Source: Hoeflea sp. (GTDB lineage Bacteria; Pseudomonadota; Alphaproteobacteria; Rhizobiales; Rhizobiaceae). From it: 64,000 bases of DNA. A model generated the notes under the pieces. The model saw only the letters and a list, made by a program, of their open reading frames with translations, did not search any database and was not told the origin of the DNA. Where the stretch lies: positions 1 to 64,000 of the forward strand of contig NZ_JAUXOD010000137.1 of NCBI RefSeq assembly GCF_030682515.1. The letters run 5' to 3'. Position numbers and translations under genes: made by a program. This document shows, piece after piece, positions 36,575 through 46,420 of this stretch (position 1 is its first letter; every line of letters begins with the position of its first letter).

Positions 36575-36598
36575 TATTTCAAGGATAAAATATTATCC
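36575..36598. promoter_or_regulatory. Candidate operator upstream of the VOC-cupin gene
   Basis: The gap 36468-36616 contains TATTTCAAGGATAAAATA (36575-36592) with TATTT/AAATA ends, overlapping a second dyad GGATAA-AATA-TTATCC (36583-36598). A nearly identical sequence occurs in front of the anthranilate operon (46330-46347). The site lies about 110 bp before the cupin start. Confidence 0.6.
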
Positions 36599-36616
36599 GG
36601 GAACGCGCCGAACCGC

Positions 36617-37459
36617 CTAAAGTTCGGTGCGCACCCGCCACAGTTCCGGAAACAGTTCAACGTCGAGCATGCGCCTCAAATAGCTGGTGCCGCCGGTGCC
36701 GCCGGTGCCGCGCTTGAGCCCGATCACCCGCTCCACCGTGGTCACGTGATTGAACCGCCAGCGCCGGAAATAATCCTCGAGATCCACCAGTTTCTCGGCC
36801 ACCTCATAGAGCGCCCAATGCTTCTCGGGAGCTTCATAGACGATCTTCCAGCCGGCGATCACCTCGTCATGGACCTGGTGCGTGACGCTCACATCGCGCG
36901 TGAGCACCGCGTCCGGCATGGCGATGCCCCGCCGCGCCGCAAGCCGCAGCACCTCGTCATAGAGGCTAGGCACGGCGATCTCGGCCTCAAGCCTGGCCAG
37001 GACATCCGGCACATGGGCGTGCGGGCGCATCATCGCGTGGTTGCGGTTGCCCAGCGCATATTCGATCATGCGGTACTGATAGGACTGGAAGCCGGAGGAC
37101 TGGCCAAGCTTGGCTCTGAAATGGGTGTAGTCCGAAGGCGTCATGGTTCGGAGCACATCCCAGGCGGAATTCAGCTGTTCGAAGATCCGCGACACCCGCG
37201 CCAGCGTCTTCATCGCCGGCTGCAACGCATCCTCGCGGATGGCGGCGCGCGCGGCTGTGATCTCGTGGATTGCCAGCTTCATCCACAGTTCCGAGGTCTG
37301 GTGCTGGATGATGAACAGCATCTCGTCATGGGCGTCGGTCCGCGTCTTCTGGGCGCCGAGCACGCTGTCCAGGCCCAAATAATCGCCATAGGACATGCGC
37401 CCGTCGAAATTCATCGTCGCACCTTCCTTGGAAGGATCGTAGTCCGTGCCCGCGCTCAT
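36617..37459 (-). CDS. kynA: Tryptophan 2,3-dioxygenase
   Basis: The start ATG 37457-37459 overlaps the kynU stop and follows AAGGCTGTC, giving 280 residues. The protein has the TDO hallmarks [35 protein letters not shown] near residue 50, [17 protein letters not shown] near residue 115 and [20 protein letters not shown] near residue 245 with the proximal heme histidine and the substrate loop. It opens the indole ring of L-tryptophan to N-formylkynurenine. It is the last gene of the nine-gene anthranilate operon. Confidence 0.97.
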   Translation of the reverse strand: MSAGTDYDPSKEGATMNFDGRMSYGDYLGLDSVLGAQKTRTDAHDEMLFIIQHQTSELWMKLAIHEITAARAAIREDALQPAMKTLARVSRIFEQLNSAWDVLRTMTPSDYTHFRAKLGQSSGFQSYQYRMIEYALGNRNHAMMRPHAHVPDVLARLEAEIAVPSLYDEVLRLAARRGIAMPDAVLTRDVSVTHQVHDEVIAGWKIVYEAPEKHWALYEVAEKLVDLEDYFRRWRFNHVTTVERVIGLKRGTGGTGGTSYLRRMLDVELFPELWRVRTEL

Positions 37460-38649
37460 GTGACAGCCTTCCGGGTCCGGAATTCGGGCCGGTCCCATTC
37501 GCCGGTGGCGATGATGTCGATGAGGGCTGCGGCGGCGAAGCTCACCTCGTCTTCGGTGTTGTAGAGCGGGCAGAAGCCGAAGCGCATGATGTCGGGTGCG
37601 CGGAAATCGCCGATGATGCCGCGGGCGATCAGCGCCTGCATGGCGGCATAGCCTTCCGTGAACCGAAACGAGACCTGGCTGCCGCGCTGGTGCGGGTCGC
37701 GCGGGCTCGCGAGCGTCACCGCCTTGCAGCCGGCCTCGACCTCGGCGATGAACCGTTCGGACAGCACGATCGATCGCGCGCGCAGTTCAGTCATGTCGAT
37801 GCCGTCGAAGGCGTCGAGGGCTGCGTCGAGCACCGCCATCTGGATCACCGGCGGCGTGCCGACCCGCATCCGGCTGATCCCCTCGCCAGGACGGTAGTCG
37901 AGATCGAAGGCAAAGGGTGCGGCGTGGCCGAGCCAGCCCGACAGCGCCGGGCGGACCTGATCGATCAGATCCGGGCGGACATGGATGAAGCCCGGCGCGC
38001 CCGGGCCGCCATTGAGATATTTGTAGGTGCAGCCGACCGCAATGTCGGCGTTGCAGGCGGTCAGATCGACCGGCAGCGCGCCGGCCGAGTGCGCCAGATC
38101 CCAGATCATGAGCGCGCCATGGGCATGGGCCTTGTCGGTGATCGCCTTCATGTCATGCAGCCGTCCGGTGCGGTAATCGACATGGGTCAGCATCACGGCC
38201 GCGACCTCGTCTGTGATGTGGTCGGAAACGGCTTGCGGATCGACGATCCTGAGCTCATGGCCCTGCCCCAGGCTCTTGAGCAGTCCGTCCGCCATGTAGA
38301 GATCGGATGGGAAGTTGCCGTTGTCCGACAGCACGACTTTGCGCCCGGGCCGCATTTCGACCGCGGAAGCCACCGCCTGGTAGACCTTGATTGACAGCGT
38401 GTCGCCCACCACCGTGCTGCCCGCAGGCGCGCCGATCAGCCGGCCGATCCGGTCGCCCAGGCGGCCCGGCAGATCCATCCAGTGGGCCTTGTTCCAGCCG
38501 GTGATCAGCATCGGCCCCCATTCCTCGGTGATGGTCGCGCGCGCGCGTTCGGCCGCGGCCTTGGGCAGCGGCCCGAGCGAATTGCCGTCGAGATAGGTGA
38601 TCCCGTCGGGCAGGACGAACAGCTCCCGCCGTGTGGTGAATGTGCTCAT
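37456..38649 (-). CDS. kynU: Kynureninase
   Basis: The 397-residue PLP enzyme carries [20 protein letters not shown] near the N-terminus, the [14 protein letters not shown] segment ([14 protein letters not shown]) near residue 187, the Schiff-base lysine in [17 protein letters not shown] near residue 206 and PALSGWLGH further on. Length is normal. It hydrolyses kynurenine to anthranilate and alanine. It is placed three bases after ridA and overlaps kynA, so all are cotranscribed with the anthranilate-CoA genes. A second, more distant kynureninase-like gene lies at 46421-47581. Confidence 0.97.
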   Translation of the reverse strand: MSTFTTRRELFVLPDGITYLDGNSLGPLPKAAAERARATITEEWGPMLITGWNKAHWMDLPGRLGDRIGRLIGAPAGSTVVGDTLSIKVYQAVASAVEMRPGRKVVLSDNGNFPSDLYMADGLLKSLGQGHELRIVDPQAVSDHITDEVAAVMLTHVDYRTGRLHDMKAITDKAHAHGALMIWDLAHSAGALPVDLTACNADIAVGCTYKYLNGGPGAPGFIHVRPDLIDQVRPALSGWLGHAAPFAFDLDYRPGEGISRMRVGTPPVIQMAVLDAALDAFDGIDMTELRARSIVLSERFIAEVEAGCKAVTLASPRDPHQRGSQVSFRFTEGYAAMQALIARGIIGDFRAPDIMRFGFCPLYNTEDEVSFAAAALIDIIATGEWDRPEFRTRKAVT

Positions 38650-38652
38650 GGC

Positions 38653-39069
38653 TTAGCCATCCTTCCGGGATTTGCCAATTTCCGCCGTCGCCTCGATCTC
38701 GACCATCGCCGCGTCCTCGATCAGGCCCGCCACCACGATCACCGACATCGAGGGAAAGTGCCGGCCCATCACCTTGCGATAGGCGGCGCCCACTTCGCGC
38801 TGGCGGGCGAGATACTCGGCCTTGTCGGTGATGAACCAGGTCAGCCGGACAATGTCGGTGACCTCGCCGCCTGCGGCATGGACGATCGCCGCGATATTGG
38901 CGAGCGTTTGCTCGAGCTGACCCACGAAATCATGGTGTTCGAACACCTGATCCTTGTTCCAGCCGATCTGGCCGCCGGTGTAGAGCCGCTCGCCATCGAC
39001 AAGCATCCCGTTCGCGTAGCCCTTGGGCTTCTCCCAATCCGGCGGATTGACTGCTTCAATCATGGTCAT
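38653..39069 (-). CDS. RidA/YjgF family enamine/imine deaminase
   Basis: The 138-residue protein shows the RidA trimer pattern: YANGMLVDGERLYTGGQIGW near the start, QLEQTLANIAAIVHAAGGEV in the centre and MSVIVVAGLIEDAAMVEIEA at the end, near where the conserved acidic residue binds the imine. The usual central Arg of housekeeping RidA is not evident, so it belongs to a specialised subgroup. RidA homologues deaminate enamines and imines, including 2-aminomuconate. In this operon it may release ammonia from the enamine CoA ester formed from 2-aminobenzoyl-CoA. It is 44 bp after the CoA-ligase gene and 3 bp before kynU. Confidence 0.87.
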   Translation of the reverse strand: MTMIEAVNPPDWEKPKGYANGMLVDGERLYTGGQIGWNKDQVFEHHDFVGQLEQTLANIAAIVHAAGGEVTDIVRLTWFITDKAEYLARQREVGAAYRKVMGRHFPSMSVIVVAGLIEDAAMVEIEATAEIGKSRKDG

Positions 39070-39113
39070 GTGTCCTTGAACCTAATTTCAATGTGCATTC
39101 GGCTTTGGCATCA

Positions 39114-40742
39114 CTAGCCGGCGTCCTCGGAACGCAGCCGGAACCGCTGGATCTTGCCGGTCTGGGTCTTGGGCAATGTCTGGGTGAAGACAATGGAGCG
39201 AGGGTACTTGTAGGGCGCGATCACCTGCTTGACGTGGTCCTGCAGGAGCTTGGTCATCAGCGCGTCACCCGTCTTCCCGGGCCTGAGCACGACATGGGCC
39301 TGCACGATCTGCCCGCGCGCCTCGTCTGCCACGCCGATGACGGCGCATTCGGCCACGTCCTCATGGGCAAGCAGCGCCGCTTCGACCTCGGGGCCTGCGA
39401 TGTTGTAGCCGGCGGAAATGATCATGTCGTCGCTGCGAGCGGCAAAATGGAAATACCCGTCCTCGCCCTGCGTGAAGGAATCGCCGGTCAGGTTCCAGCC
39501 GCCCCGGACATATTTCTGCTGCTGTTCCGGATCGGCGAGATAGCGGCAGCCGGTGGGCCCGCGCACCGCCAACCGCCCGATCTTGCCGCGCGGCAGCTCG
39601 TTCATGCTTTCATCGACAATCCGCGCCTCGTAGCCGCTGACCGGCAGGCCGGTGCAGGCCGGTCGCGAGGTGCCGAAGCGGTTGGAGATGAAGATGTGCA
39701 GCATCTCGGTGGCGCCGATGCCGTCGAGCATCGGCTTGCCGGTCTTCTCCATCCACTGATCATAGACCGGACCCGGCAAGGTCTCGCCGGCGGACACGGC
39801 TGCCCGCAGCGAGGACAGGTCCGCCCCCTCCTCCATTGCCGCGAGCATCGCGCGGTAGGCGGTGGGCGCGGTGAAGCACACCGTCGCCTTGTGGGCTTGG
39901 ATGATCTCGACCATGTTGGCGGGCGTCGCCTGCTCGAGCAGCGCCGCGGCCGCGCCGAACCGGAGCGGAAACACCGCAAGCCCGCCAAGCCCGAAGGTAA
40001 AGGCCAGCGGCGGCGAGCCGATGAACACATCCTCGGGCGTCACGTTCAGCACTTCCTTCGCGTAGCCGTCGGCGATGATCAGCATGTCGCGGTGGAAATG
40101 CATCGTGGCCTTCGGCATGCCCGTGGTGCCCGAGGTGAAGCCCAAGAGCGCCACGTCGTCGCGTCCGGTCTTCACCGTCTCGAACTTGACCGATTTCGAC
40201 AGCGCCAGCCGGTCGAGTTCGGCGTCGTGGTTGGCGGTGCCGTCAAAGCCGATCACCGTGTCGAGGAAATCGTTGCCCTTGGCGCAGGTCACCATCTCGT
40301 CCATCAGCCGCGTGTCGCAGAGCGCGAGCCTGATTTCGGCCTTGTCGACGATCTTTGAAAGCTCGGAGGCGCGCAGCATCGGCATGGTGTTGACCACCAC
40401 CGCGCCCGCTTTCGTCGCCGCGAGCCAGACTGCGACCATCGCCGGGTTGTTGGCCGAGCGCACCAGGATCCGGTTGCCGGGCTTCACGCCATAATCCTCG
40501 ACCAGCACATGAGCGATGCGGTTGGTCCAGTCGGTGAGTTCCTTGTAGGTCCGAATCCGGCCGTTGCCGATCAGCGCCGTGTGGTCGCCGAAGCCGCGTG
40601 CGACCATTGCGTCGGTCAGCTCGTAGCCGCAATTGAGCCATTCGGGGTATTGGAACCCCTCGAGCAGCAGGTCGGGCCACTGCTCGGGCGGCGGCAGATT
40701 GTCCCGCGTGAATGTGTCGATATGGCCCGATGGTCCCAGCAC
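39114..40742 (-). CDS. 2-aminobenzoate-CoA ligase-like acyl-CoA synthetase
   Basis: The start is most likely GTG 40740-40742, preceded by CAGGAGGGTGAC and one base after the acyl-CoA dehydrogenase stop; this gives 542 residues. AMP-binding motifs are LLGFTSGTTGMPKATMHFHR (P-loop-like, near residue 190), GIGATEMLHIF near residue 325, GRLAVRGPTGCRYL, and the adenylating-lysine motif LPKTQTGKIQRFRLR at the C-terminus. Close relatives are benzoate- and aminobenzoate-CoA ligases. With kynureninase and the aminobenzoyl-CoA monooxygenase/reductase in the same operon, anthranilate is the expected substrate. Confidence 0.9.
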   Translation of the reverse strand: MLGPSGHIDTFTRDNLPPPEQWPDLLLEGFQYPEWLNCGYELTDAMVARGFGDHTALIGNGRIRTYKELTDWTNRIAHVLVEDYGVKPGNRILVRSANNPAMVAVWLAATKAGAVVVNTMPMLRASELSKIVDKAEIRLALCDTRLMDEMVTCAKGNDFLDTVIGFDGTANHDAELDRLALSKSVKFETVKTGRDDVALLGFTSGTTGMPKATMHFHRDMLIIADGYAKEVLNVTPEDVFIGSPPLAFTFGLGGLAVFPLRFGAAAALLEQATPANMVEIIQAHKATVCFTAPTAYRAMLAAMEEGADLSSLRAAVSAGETLPGPVYDQWMEKTGKPMLDGIGATEMLHIFISNRFGTSRPACTGLPVSGYEARIVDESMNELPRGKIGRLAVRGPTGCRYLADPEQQQKYVRGGWNLTGDSFTQGEDGYFHFAARSDDMIISAGYNIAGPEVEAALLAHEDVAECAVIGVADEARGQIVQAHVVLRPGKTGDALMTKLLQDHVKQVIAPYKYPRSIVFTQTLPKTQTGKIQRFRLRSEDAG

Positions 40743-40743
40743 G

Positions 40744-41910
40744 TCACCCTCCTGTGGAGTTCGCCAATGTCTGCCGTGCAATGACGACCTTCTGAACGTC
40801 CGATGCGCCCTCGTAGATCCTCAATGCCCGGATCTCGCGATAGAGGCTCTCAACGATGTGGCCCTTGCGCACGCCGTCGCCGCCATGCAGCTGCACCGCC
40901 TTGTCGATCACGTCCTGGGCGCGGTCGGTGGCGTAGAGCTTCGCCATCGCCGCCTCGCGGCTGACACGGGCCGCGCCCTGGTCCTTGAGCCAGGCCGCCC
41001 GGTAGACGAGCAGCGCCGAGGCGTCGACATCGAGCGCCATGTCGGCGATGTGGCCCTGCACCATCTGCAATTCGCTCATCGGCGCGCCGAACAGCTCGCG
41101 CTCGCGAACGCGGCTGAGGCTCTCGTCAAGCGCCCGGCGGGCAAAGCCGAGTGCTGCGGCGGCGACCGTCGAGCGGAACACGTCGAGCACCGACATGGCG
41201 ATGCGGAAGCCCTCGCCGGGCTTGCCGATCATCGCCGAAGCCGGGATCCGGCAGTCAGAGAACTTGAGCCGCGCCAGCGGATGCGGCGCCACCACTTCCA
41301 GCCGCTCGGCGATCTCGAGGCCGGGCGTGTCGGCGGGCACGATGAACACCGACAGGCCCTTGGCGCCCGGCGCTTCGCCGGTGCGGGCGAAGACCGTGTA
41401 GACATCGGCGATGCCGCCATTGGAAATCCAGGTCTTCTCGCCGTCGAGCACGTAGGCCTGGCCGTCGCGTGTCGCCGTCATCGCCATGTTGGCCACGTCC
41501 GAGCCCGAGGCCGGTTCGGACAGCGCGAAGGCCGACAGCGCCTTGCCCGCGCGGGTGAGCGTCAGCCAGCGGGATTTCTGCTCTTGCGTGCCGAACAGCG
41601 AGATCGCGCCGGTGCCGAGCCCCTGCATGGCGAAGGCGAAATCGGCAAGCCCGTCATGGCGCGCCAGCGTCTCGCGCAGGATGCACAGGCTGCGCACATC
41701 GATGCGGGACGCGGGGTCGGCCGGATCGACGGCGGTGAGCCGCAGCCAGCCCGCCTCGCCCAGCGCCGCGACCAGCGCCTTGCAGGTCTCGTCGACATTG
41801 GAATGGTCGACGTCGGCGAGCTCGGCAGCGGCCCAGCGATCGGCGCGATCGGCGAGCGCGCGGTGCGCGTCGTCGAAAAACGGCCAGTCCAGAAAACTGC
41901 GGTCAGCCAT
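40744..41910 (-). CDS. Acyl-CoA dehydrogenase
   Basis: The track ORF merges with the upstream gene; the start is ATG 41908-41910, overlapping the enoyl-CoA hydratase stop, giving 388 residues. Family signatures are [20 protein letters not shown] near residue 135, [11 protein letters not shown] for FAD/substrate contact, and [20 protein letters not shown] near residue 345 followed by [11 protein letters not shown] where Glu is the likely catalytic base. Flavin-dependent alpha,beta-dehydrogenation of a CoA ester is the expected reaction, here on cyclic intermediates from 2-aminobenzoyl-CoA. Confidence 0.94.
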   Translation of the reverse strand: MADRSFLDWPFFDDAHRALADRADRWAAAELADVDHSNVDETCKALVAALGEAGWLRLTAVDPADPASRIDVRSLCILRETLARHDGLADFAFAMQGLGTGAISLFGTQEQKSRWLTLTRAGKALSAFALSEPASGSDVANMAMTATRDGQAYVLDGEKTWISNGGIADVYTVFARTGEAPGAKGLSVFIVPADTPGLEIAERLEVVAPHPLARLKFSDCRIPASAMIGKPGEGFRIAMSVLDVFRSTVAAAALGFARRALDESLSRVRERELFGAPMSELQMVQGHIADMALDVDASALLVYRAAWLKDQGAARVSREAAMAKLYATDRAQDVIDKAVQLHGGDGVRKGHIVESLYREIRALRIYEGASDVQKVVIARQTLANSTGG

Positions 41911-42713
41911 CAATTGCCCTCGAACACGGGTTTCTGCTTGGCCGCGAAGGCCTCGTAGGCGCGGCGGAAATCCTGCGTCTGCATGCAGATCGCCTGGGCC
42001 TGCGCCTCGGCCTCGATCGCCTGCTCGATGCCCATGTTCCATTCCTGCGCCAGCATGGTCTTGGTCATCATGTTGGCGAAGACCGGGCCTTCGGCGATGC
42101 GCCGGGCGAGCTTGCGCGCCTCGTCCTCGATCTCGGACGCCGCGACCACGCGATTGTAGAAGCCCCAGCGTTCGCCTTCCTCCGCGCTCATCGACCGGCC
42201 GGTGTAGAGCAGGTCCGCCGCCCGTCCCTGGCCGATGATCCGGGGCAGGATGGCGCAGGCGCCCATGTCGCAGCCGGCAAGGCCCACGCGGTTGAACAGG
42301 AACGCGGTCTTGGCCTCGGGCGTGGCCAGACGCAGATCCGAGCACATGGCGATGATCGCGCCGGCCCCGGCGCAGACGCCGTCGACGGCCGCGATCACCG
42401 GTTTGCCGCAGCCGATGATCGCCTTGACGAGGTCGCCGGTCATCCGGGTGAACTGCAGCAGGCCCTTCATGTCCTTGTCTATGAGCGGTCCGATGATCTC
42501 GAACACATCCCCGCCCGAGCAGAAATTTCCGCCATTGGAGCCGAAGATCACCACGTGCACGTCATCGCGGTAGACCAGCCCGCGGAACCAGTCGCGCAGC
42601 TCGGCATAGCTTTCGAAGGTCAGTGGGTTCTTCTTTTCGGGCCGGTCGAGCGAGACTTCGGCGACACCGTCGGTGAGGGTCAGGCGAAAGGTCCTGGGCG
42701 TGTCGGTCGGCAT
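41910..42713 (-). CDS. Enoyl-CoA hydratase/isomerase family protein
   Basis: The 267-residue crotonase-fold protein has [20 protein letters not shown] near the start, the oxyanion-hole segments [20 protein letters not shown] near residue 55 and [20 protein letters not shown] near residue 110, and [20 protein letters not shown] near residue 139. It resembles the crotonase-type proteins of aminobenzoyl-CoA clusters, which add water to unsaturated CoA esters or open rings. It lies two bases after the MarR gene and overlaps the acyl-CoA dehydrogenase start by one base. Confidence 0.93.
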   Translation of the reverse strand: MPTDTPRTFRLTLTDGVAEVSLDRPEKKNPLTFESYAELRDWFRGLVYRDDVHVVIFGSNGGNFCSGGDVFEIIGPLIDKDMKGLLQFTRMTGDLVKAIIGCGKPVIAAVDGVCAGAGAIIAMCSDLRLATPEAKTAFLFNRVGLAGCDMGACAILPRIIGQGRAADLLYTGRSMSAEEGERWGFYNRVVAASEIEDEARKLARRIAEGPVFANMMTKTMLAQEWNMGIEQAIEAEAQAQAICMQTQDFRRAYEAFAAKQKPVFEGN

Positions 42714-42715
42714 GG

Positions 42716-43216
42716 TCAGGCGCCTTTCCTGTTGCTCTTGCGGGCAATGCGTTCGAGCTGGTCGGTCATCTGCTGGGCCTCGCCCGCGTCGACGCCGTCG
42801 AGCAGGCTGTTGATCCAGGCTTCGTGGCGGGCCGCCATCTCGGCGAACTGCTCGCGCCCCGCCTTGGTCAGCCGCACGGTGGTGGCGCGGCGGTCGTTGT
42901 CGACAGGGATCCGCACCAGGATTCCGTCGATCACCAGCCGGTCGACAATGCCGGTGACATTGCCGTTCGAGACCCGGAGCACGCTCGACAATTCACTCAT
43001 CTTCAGGCCGGCTTCGGCGCGGTAGAGGGCGGCCATCACGTCAAAGCGCGGCAGCGTCGTGTCGAATGTCACGCGAAGGTTCTCGCGCAGTTCGGATTCG
43101 ACATGCTTGGTGGCCTTCAGGAGTTTCAGCCACAGCCGCAGCCGCGCCTTGGATGCTGCGGGATCCTTGGCGTCCGCTCCCGCCTCCACCAGATGTGCTG
43201 CTCCGCTTTCGCTCAT
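42716..43216 (-). CDS. MarR family transcriptional regulator of the anthranilate operon
   Basis: The start is ATG 43214-43216, overlapping the SDR stop (ATGA), giving 166 residues; the 268-residue track ORF is wrong. The winged helix is seen in [40 protein letters not shown] and [16 protein letters not shown] (wing). MarR proteins inside aromatic-CoA operons are commonly released from DNA by the first CoA thioester of the route (CouR and FerR types), so 2-aminobenzoyl-CoA is a likely effector. Its target may be the TATTTCAAG-type sites upstream of the operon and of the cupin gene. Confidence 0.92.
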   Translation of the reverse strand: MSESGAAHLVEAGADAKDPAASKARLRLWLKLLKATKHVESELRENLRVTFDTTLPRFDVMAALYRAEAGLKMSELSSVLRVSNGNVTGIVDRLVIDGILVRIPVDNDRRATTVRLTKAGREQFAEMAARHEAWINSLLDGVDAGEAQQMTDQLERIARKSNRKGA

Positions 43217-43974
43217 GTTTCCCCTCCCGACAATGCGATCGCCTGCCCGGTCACCGAAGCGGCTGCATCGCTGCACAGCCAGATCACGGTTTCCGCGATT
43301 TCCTCTGGTTGAATGAACCGCCCCTGCGGATTGACATCCCGGAGCGAGGCCTCCGCCTCCGCCCGCGACCGTCCCGTCTTCTCGACGATGGTATCGATGG
43401 ACCGGTGCAGCATCGGCGTGTCCGTGAAGCCCGGACATATAGCATTGACCGTGACCCCTGTCTTGGCCAGCTCCTGCGCCAGGCTGCGCACCAGGCCGAT
43501 GACCCCGTGCTTGGCCGCGCAATAGGCGCTGACATAGCCGTAGCCCTTGAGCCCCGCCGTCGAGGCAATCGCGATCAGGCGCCCGGGCTGCTTTTGATTC
43601 ATTTTCGAAAGCCCGGCCTGGAACGTGTTGAAAACACCGATTAAATTGACATCGATCGTCGCCCGGAACATCTCCGCGTCGGTCCTGAGAAACGGCGCGC
43701 TCTCGGCCGACCCGGCATTGGCGATGACCAGCGTCGGCGTGCCGTGCGTCTCGATCGCCTGGGCGAGCGCCGCATCGAGCTGGGCCCGGTCGGTCACGTC
43801 GGCAGCCACCGCCATGATCCGGTCGTCACGCGCTGCAAGCGCCTGCAACGGCTCGAGACGCCGGCCGAGTGCGGTGACCCGGGCGCCCCTGGAAGCAAGC
43901 GCCAGCGCGATCGCCTCGCCTGCGCCGGACCCGGCGCCGGTGACGATCGCGTGATGCCCCATCAGCTCGCTCAT
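43213..43974 (-). CDS. Short-chain dehydrogenase/reductase
   Basis: The start ATG 43972-43974 follows AAGGTGTGACC and gives 253 residues. The NAD(P) motif is AIVTGAGSGAGEAIALALAS, the structural motif IANAGS, and the active site is IAIASTAGLKGYGYVSAYCA continuing to AKHGV (Ser, Tyr and Lys). It ends with [11 protein letters not shown] as usual. In this operon it is expected to oxidise the hydroxyacyl-CoA intermediate of the beta-oxidation-like part. It is placed two bases after the aminobenzoyl-CoA monooxygenase/reductase gene and overlaps the MarR gene. Confidence 0.95.
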   Translation of the reverse strand: MSELMGHHAIVTGAGSGAGEAIALALASRGARVTALGRRLEPLQALAARDDRIMAVAADVTDRAQLDAALAQAIETHGTPTLVIANAGSAESAPFLRTDAEMFRATIDVNLIGVFNTFQAGLSKMNQKQPGRLIAIASTAGLKGYGYVSAYCAAKHGVIGLVRSLAQELAKTGVTVNAICPGFTDTPMLHRSIDTIVEKTGRSRAEAEASLRDVNPQGRFIQPEEIAETVIWLCSDAAASVTGQAIALSGGET

Positions 43975-43976
43975 GG

Positions 43977-46274
43977 TCACACCTTGCCGAGCGTGGTGTC
44001 GGCCCGTTCGGCCAGGCGCCACATCTGGTCGCGGCCGGGCAGATAGGGATCGGGCCATGTCTCGTCGTGATCGCCGAGCGCTGCGGCCGCATGCAGGGTC
44101 CAGTAGGGATTGGACAGATGCGGACGGCCAAGGCAGACCAGGTCGGCGCGGCCGGCCATCAGGATCGAATTGACGTGATCGGGCTCGTAGATATTGCCGA
44201 CCGCCATCGTCGCCATGTGCGCCTCGTTGCGGATCCGGTCGGCGAACGGCGTCTGGAACATGCGGCCATAGACCGGCTTCGCGAGCTTGGATGTCTGCCC
44301 CGCCGAGACATCGCAGATGTCGACGCCGGTCTCCTTGAGCATGCGGGCGATCTCCACCGCCTCCTCCGGCGTCACGCCCTCTTCGCCCACCCAGTCATTG
44401 GCCGAGATTCGGACCGAGACCGGCTTGTGCGCGGGCCAGGCTTCGCGCACGGCGCGGTAGACTTCGAGCGGATAGCGCATGCGGTTTTCGAGGCTGCCGC
44501 CATATTCATCCTGGCGCCTGTTGGTCAGCGGCGTCAGGAACGAGGACAGAAGATAGCCGTGGGCGAAATGCAGCTCGATCATGTCGAAGCCGGCGCGGTC
44601 GGCCATTTCGGCGGAGGCGACAAACTGGTCGCGCACCCGGTCCATCTCGGCACGGTCCATCGCCTTGGGCGTCTGGTTGTCCTTCGACCAGGCGACATCC
44701 GAGGCCGACACGAGCGGCCAGTTTCCCTCCTTGAGCGGCGCGTCCATGATCTCCCAGCCGAGCTGGGTCGAGCCCTTGGCGCCGGAATGGCCGATCTGCA
44801 TGCACAGTTTCGCGCTGCTCTCGGCATGGACGAAATCGGCGATCCGCTTCCACGCCGCCTCGTGCTCGGGCGCATAAAGCCCCGTGCAGCCCGGCGTGAT
44901 CCGGCCTTCGGGCGACACGCAGGTCATCTCGGTGTAGACAAGGCCGGCGCCGCCCTTGGCGCGCTCGGCGTAATGGACGAGATGCCAGTCCGTCGGGCAG
45001 CCGTCGACGGCCTTGTACTGCGCCATCGGCGAGACGACGATGCGGTTCTTGAGCTCCATGTCGCGTAATTTGTAGGGCGCAAACATCGGCCGCCGCACCG
45101 GCGCGCCCTCGGGCACGCCGGCCTGGGTCTGGAACCAGCGCTCGGCGCCCTCCAGCCATTCCGGATCGCGCAGCCTCAAGTTCTCGTGGCTGATGCGCTG
45201 CGAGCGGGTGAGCAGCGAATAGTTGAACTGCACAGGATCGAGATCGAGATAGCGCTCGACCTCCTCGAACCATTCCAGGCTGTTGCGCGCCGCCGACTGC
45301 AGCCGCAGCACCTCGACCCGGCGCTCGTCCTGGTAACGCTCGAAGGCGCGCTCGAGCGTGGGCTCGGAATGCAGGTAGTCGGCCAGCGCAATGGCGCTGT
45401 CAAAGGCGAGCCGCGAGCCCGAGCCGATGGAGAAATGCCCGGTCGCCGCCGAGTCGCCCATCAGCACGACATTCTCGTGATACCATTTCTCGCAGATCAC
45501 CCGCGGAAACTGCATCCAGACCGCCGAGCCCCTGAGATGCGCGGCGTTGGACATCAGCTCATGGCCGCCCAGATGCGTCTCGAAGATCTTGCGGCAGGTC
45601 TCGACGGTTTCCTCCTTCGACATGTCCGCGAAGCCCCAGCGGTCCCAGGTCTCGGGCAGGCATTCGACGATGAAGGTCGCGGTGTTGTCGTCGAACTGGT
45701 AGACATGCGCCCAGACCCAGCCATGCTCGGTCTTCTCGAAAATGAAGGTGAAGGCGTCGTCGAAGCGCTGATGCGTGCCGAGCCAGACAAATTTGCACTT
45801 TCGGATGTCGATGTCGGGCTTGAAAACGTCCTCGTATTCCTTGCGCACCAGCGAATTGATGCCGTCTGCGGCCACGACCAGATCATACTCCTTGCGGTAT
45901 TCCTCCGCCGTCTTGAAATCGGTCTCGAACCGCATGTCCACGCCCAGTTCGCGGGCGCGCTCCTGCAGCAGGATCAGCATCTGCTTGCGGCCGATGCCGG
46001 CAAAGCCGTGCCCGCCCGAGACGGTGCGATGCCCTTGCTGAACCACCGCGATGTCGTCCCAGTAGGCGAAATGGCTGCGGATCGCCTCGGTGCTCTTGGG
46101 GTCGTTGTGCTGCATCCGGCCCAGCGCGTCATCCGACAGCACCACGCCCCAGCCGAAGGTGTCGTTGGCCTTGTTGCGCTCGATCACCACGACCTCGTGG
46201 GAGGGATCGCGCAACTTCATCGAGATGCCGAAATAAAGACCCGCCGGGCCGCCCCCAAGACAAGCTACCTTCAT
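43977..46274 (-). CDS. 2-aminobenzoyl-CoA monooxygenase/reductase-like bifunctional flavoenzyme
   Basis: The 765-residue protein is a fusion. Residues 1-390 form a flavoprotein monooxygenase ([51 protein letters not shown]). Residues 400-765 form an Old Yellow Enzyme-type reductase ([51 protein letters not shown], then [14 protein letters not shown]). This architecture is that of the Azoarcus evansii enzyme that hydroxylates and reduces 2-aminobenzoyl-CoA to a non-aromatic product; databases also name it salicylyl-CoA 5-hydroxylase/oxidoreductase. It is the first gene of the anthranilate operon. CoA ligase and kynureninase in the same operon support the aminobenzoyl-CoA reading. Confidence 0.92.
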   Translation of the reverse strand: MKVACLGGGPAGLYFGISMKLRDPSHEVVVIERNKANDTFGWGVVLSDDALGRMQHNDPKSTEAIRSHFAYWDDIAVVQQGHRTVSGGHGFAGIGRKQMLILLQERARELGVDMRFETDFKTAEEYRKEYDLVVAADGINSLVRKEYEDVFKPDIDIRKCKFVWLGTHQRFDDAFTFIFEKTEHGWVWAHVYQFDDNTATFIVECLPETWDRWGFADMSKEETVETCRKIFETHLGGHELMSNAAHLRGSAVWMQFPRVICEKWYHENVVLMGDSAATGHFSIGSGSRLAFDSAIALADYLHSEPTLERAFERYQDERRVEVLRLQSAARNSLEWFEEVERYLDLDPVQFNYSLLTRSQRISHENLRLRDPEWLEGAERWFQTQAGVPEGAPVRRPMFAPYKLRDMELKNRIVVSPMAQYKAVDGCPTDWHLVHYAERAKGGAGLVYTEMTCVSPEGRITPGCTGLYAPEHEAAWKRIADFVHAESSAKLCMQIGHSGAKGSTQLGWEIMDAPLKEGNWPLVSASDVAWSKDNQTPKAMDRAEMDRVRDQFVASAEMADRAGFDMIELHFAHGYLLSSFLTPLTNRRQDEYGGSLENRMRYPLEVYRAVREAWPAHKPVSVRISANDWVGEEGVTPEEAVEIARMLKETGVDICDVSAGQTSKLAKPVYGRMFQTPFADRIRNEAHMATMAVGNIYEPDHVNSILMAGRADLVCLGRPHLSNPYWTLHAAAALGDHDETWPDPYLPGRDQMWRLAERADTTLGKV

Positions 46275-46329
46275 GTTCCGCGCCTCCAGTCCGATTGCCG
46301 TTGGAGAGGATCATATGCCTGCGAGAAGT

Positions 46330-46347
46330 TATTTCAAGCCTAAAATG
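46330..46347. promoter_or_regulatory. Candidate operator upstream of the anthranilate operon
   Basis: TATTTCAAGCCTAAAATG, about 56-73 bp upstream of the first gene of the operon, matches the site before the VOC-cupin gene (36575-36592) at 15 of 18 positions. Both have ATTT/AAAT ends eight bases apart. The surrounding 146-bp gap has no gene. Confidence 0.6.
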
Positions 46348-46420
46348 TTTATGTCACAAGAAATTACCGGCGCCGTTTTGGATGCCCCGGCGCACCGCCT
46401 TGAAGGCGCCGGACCGAGGG

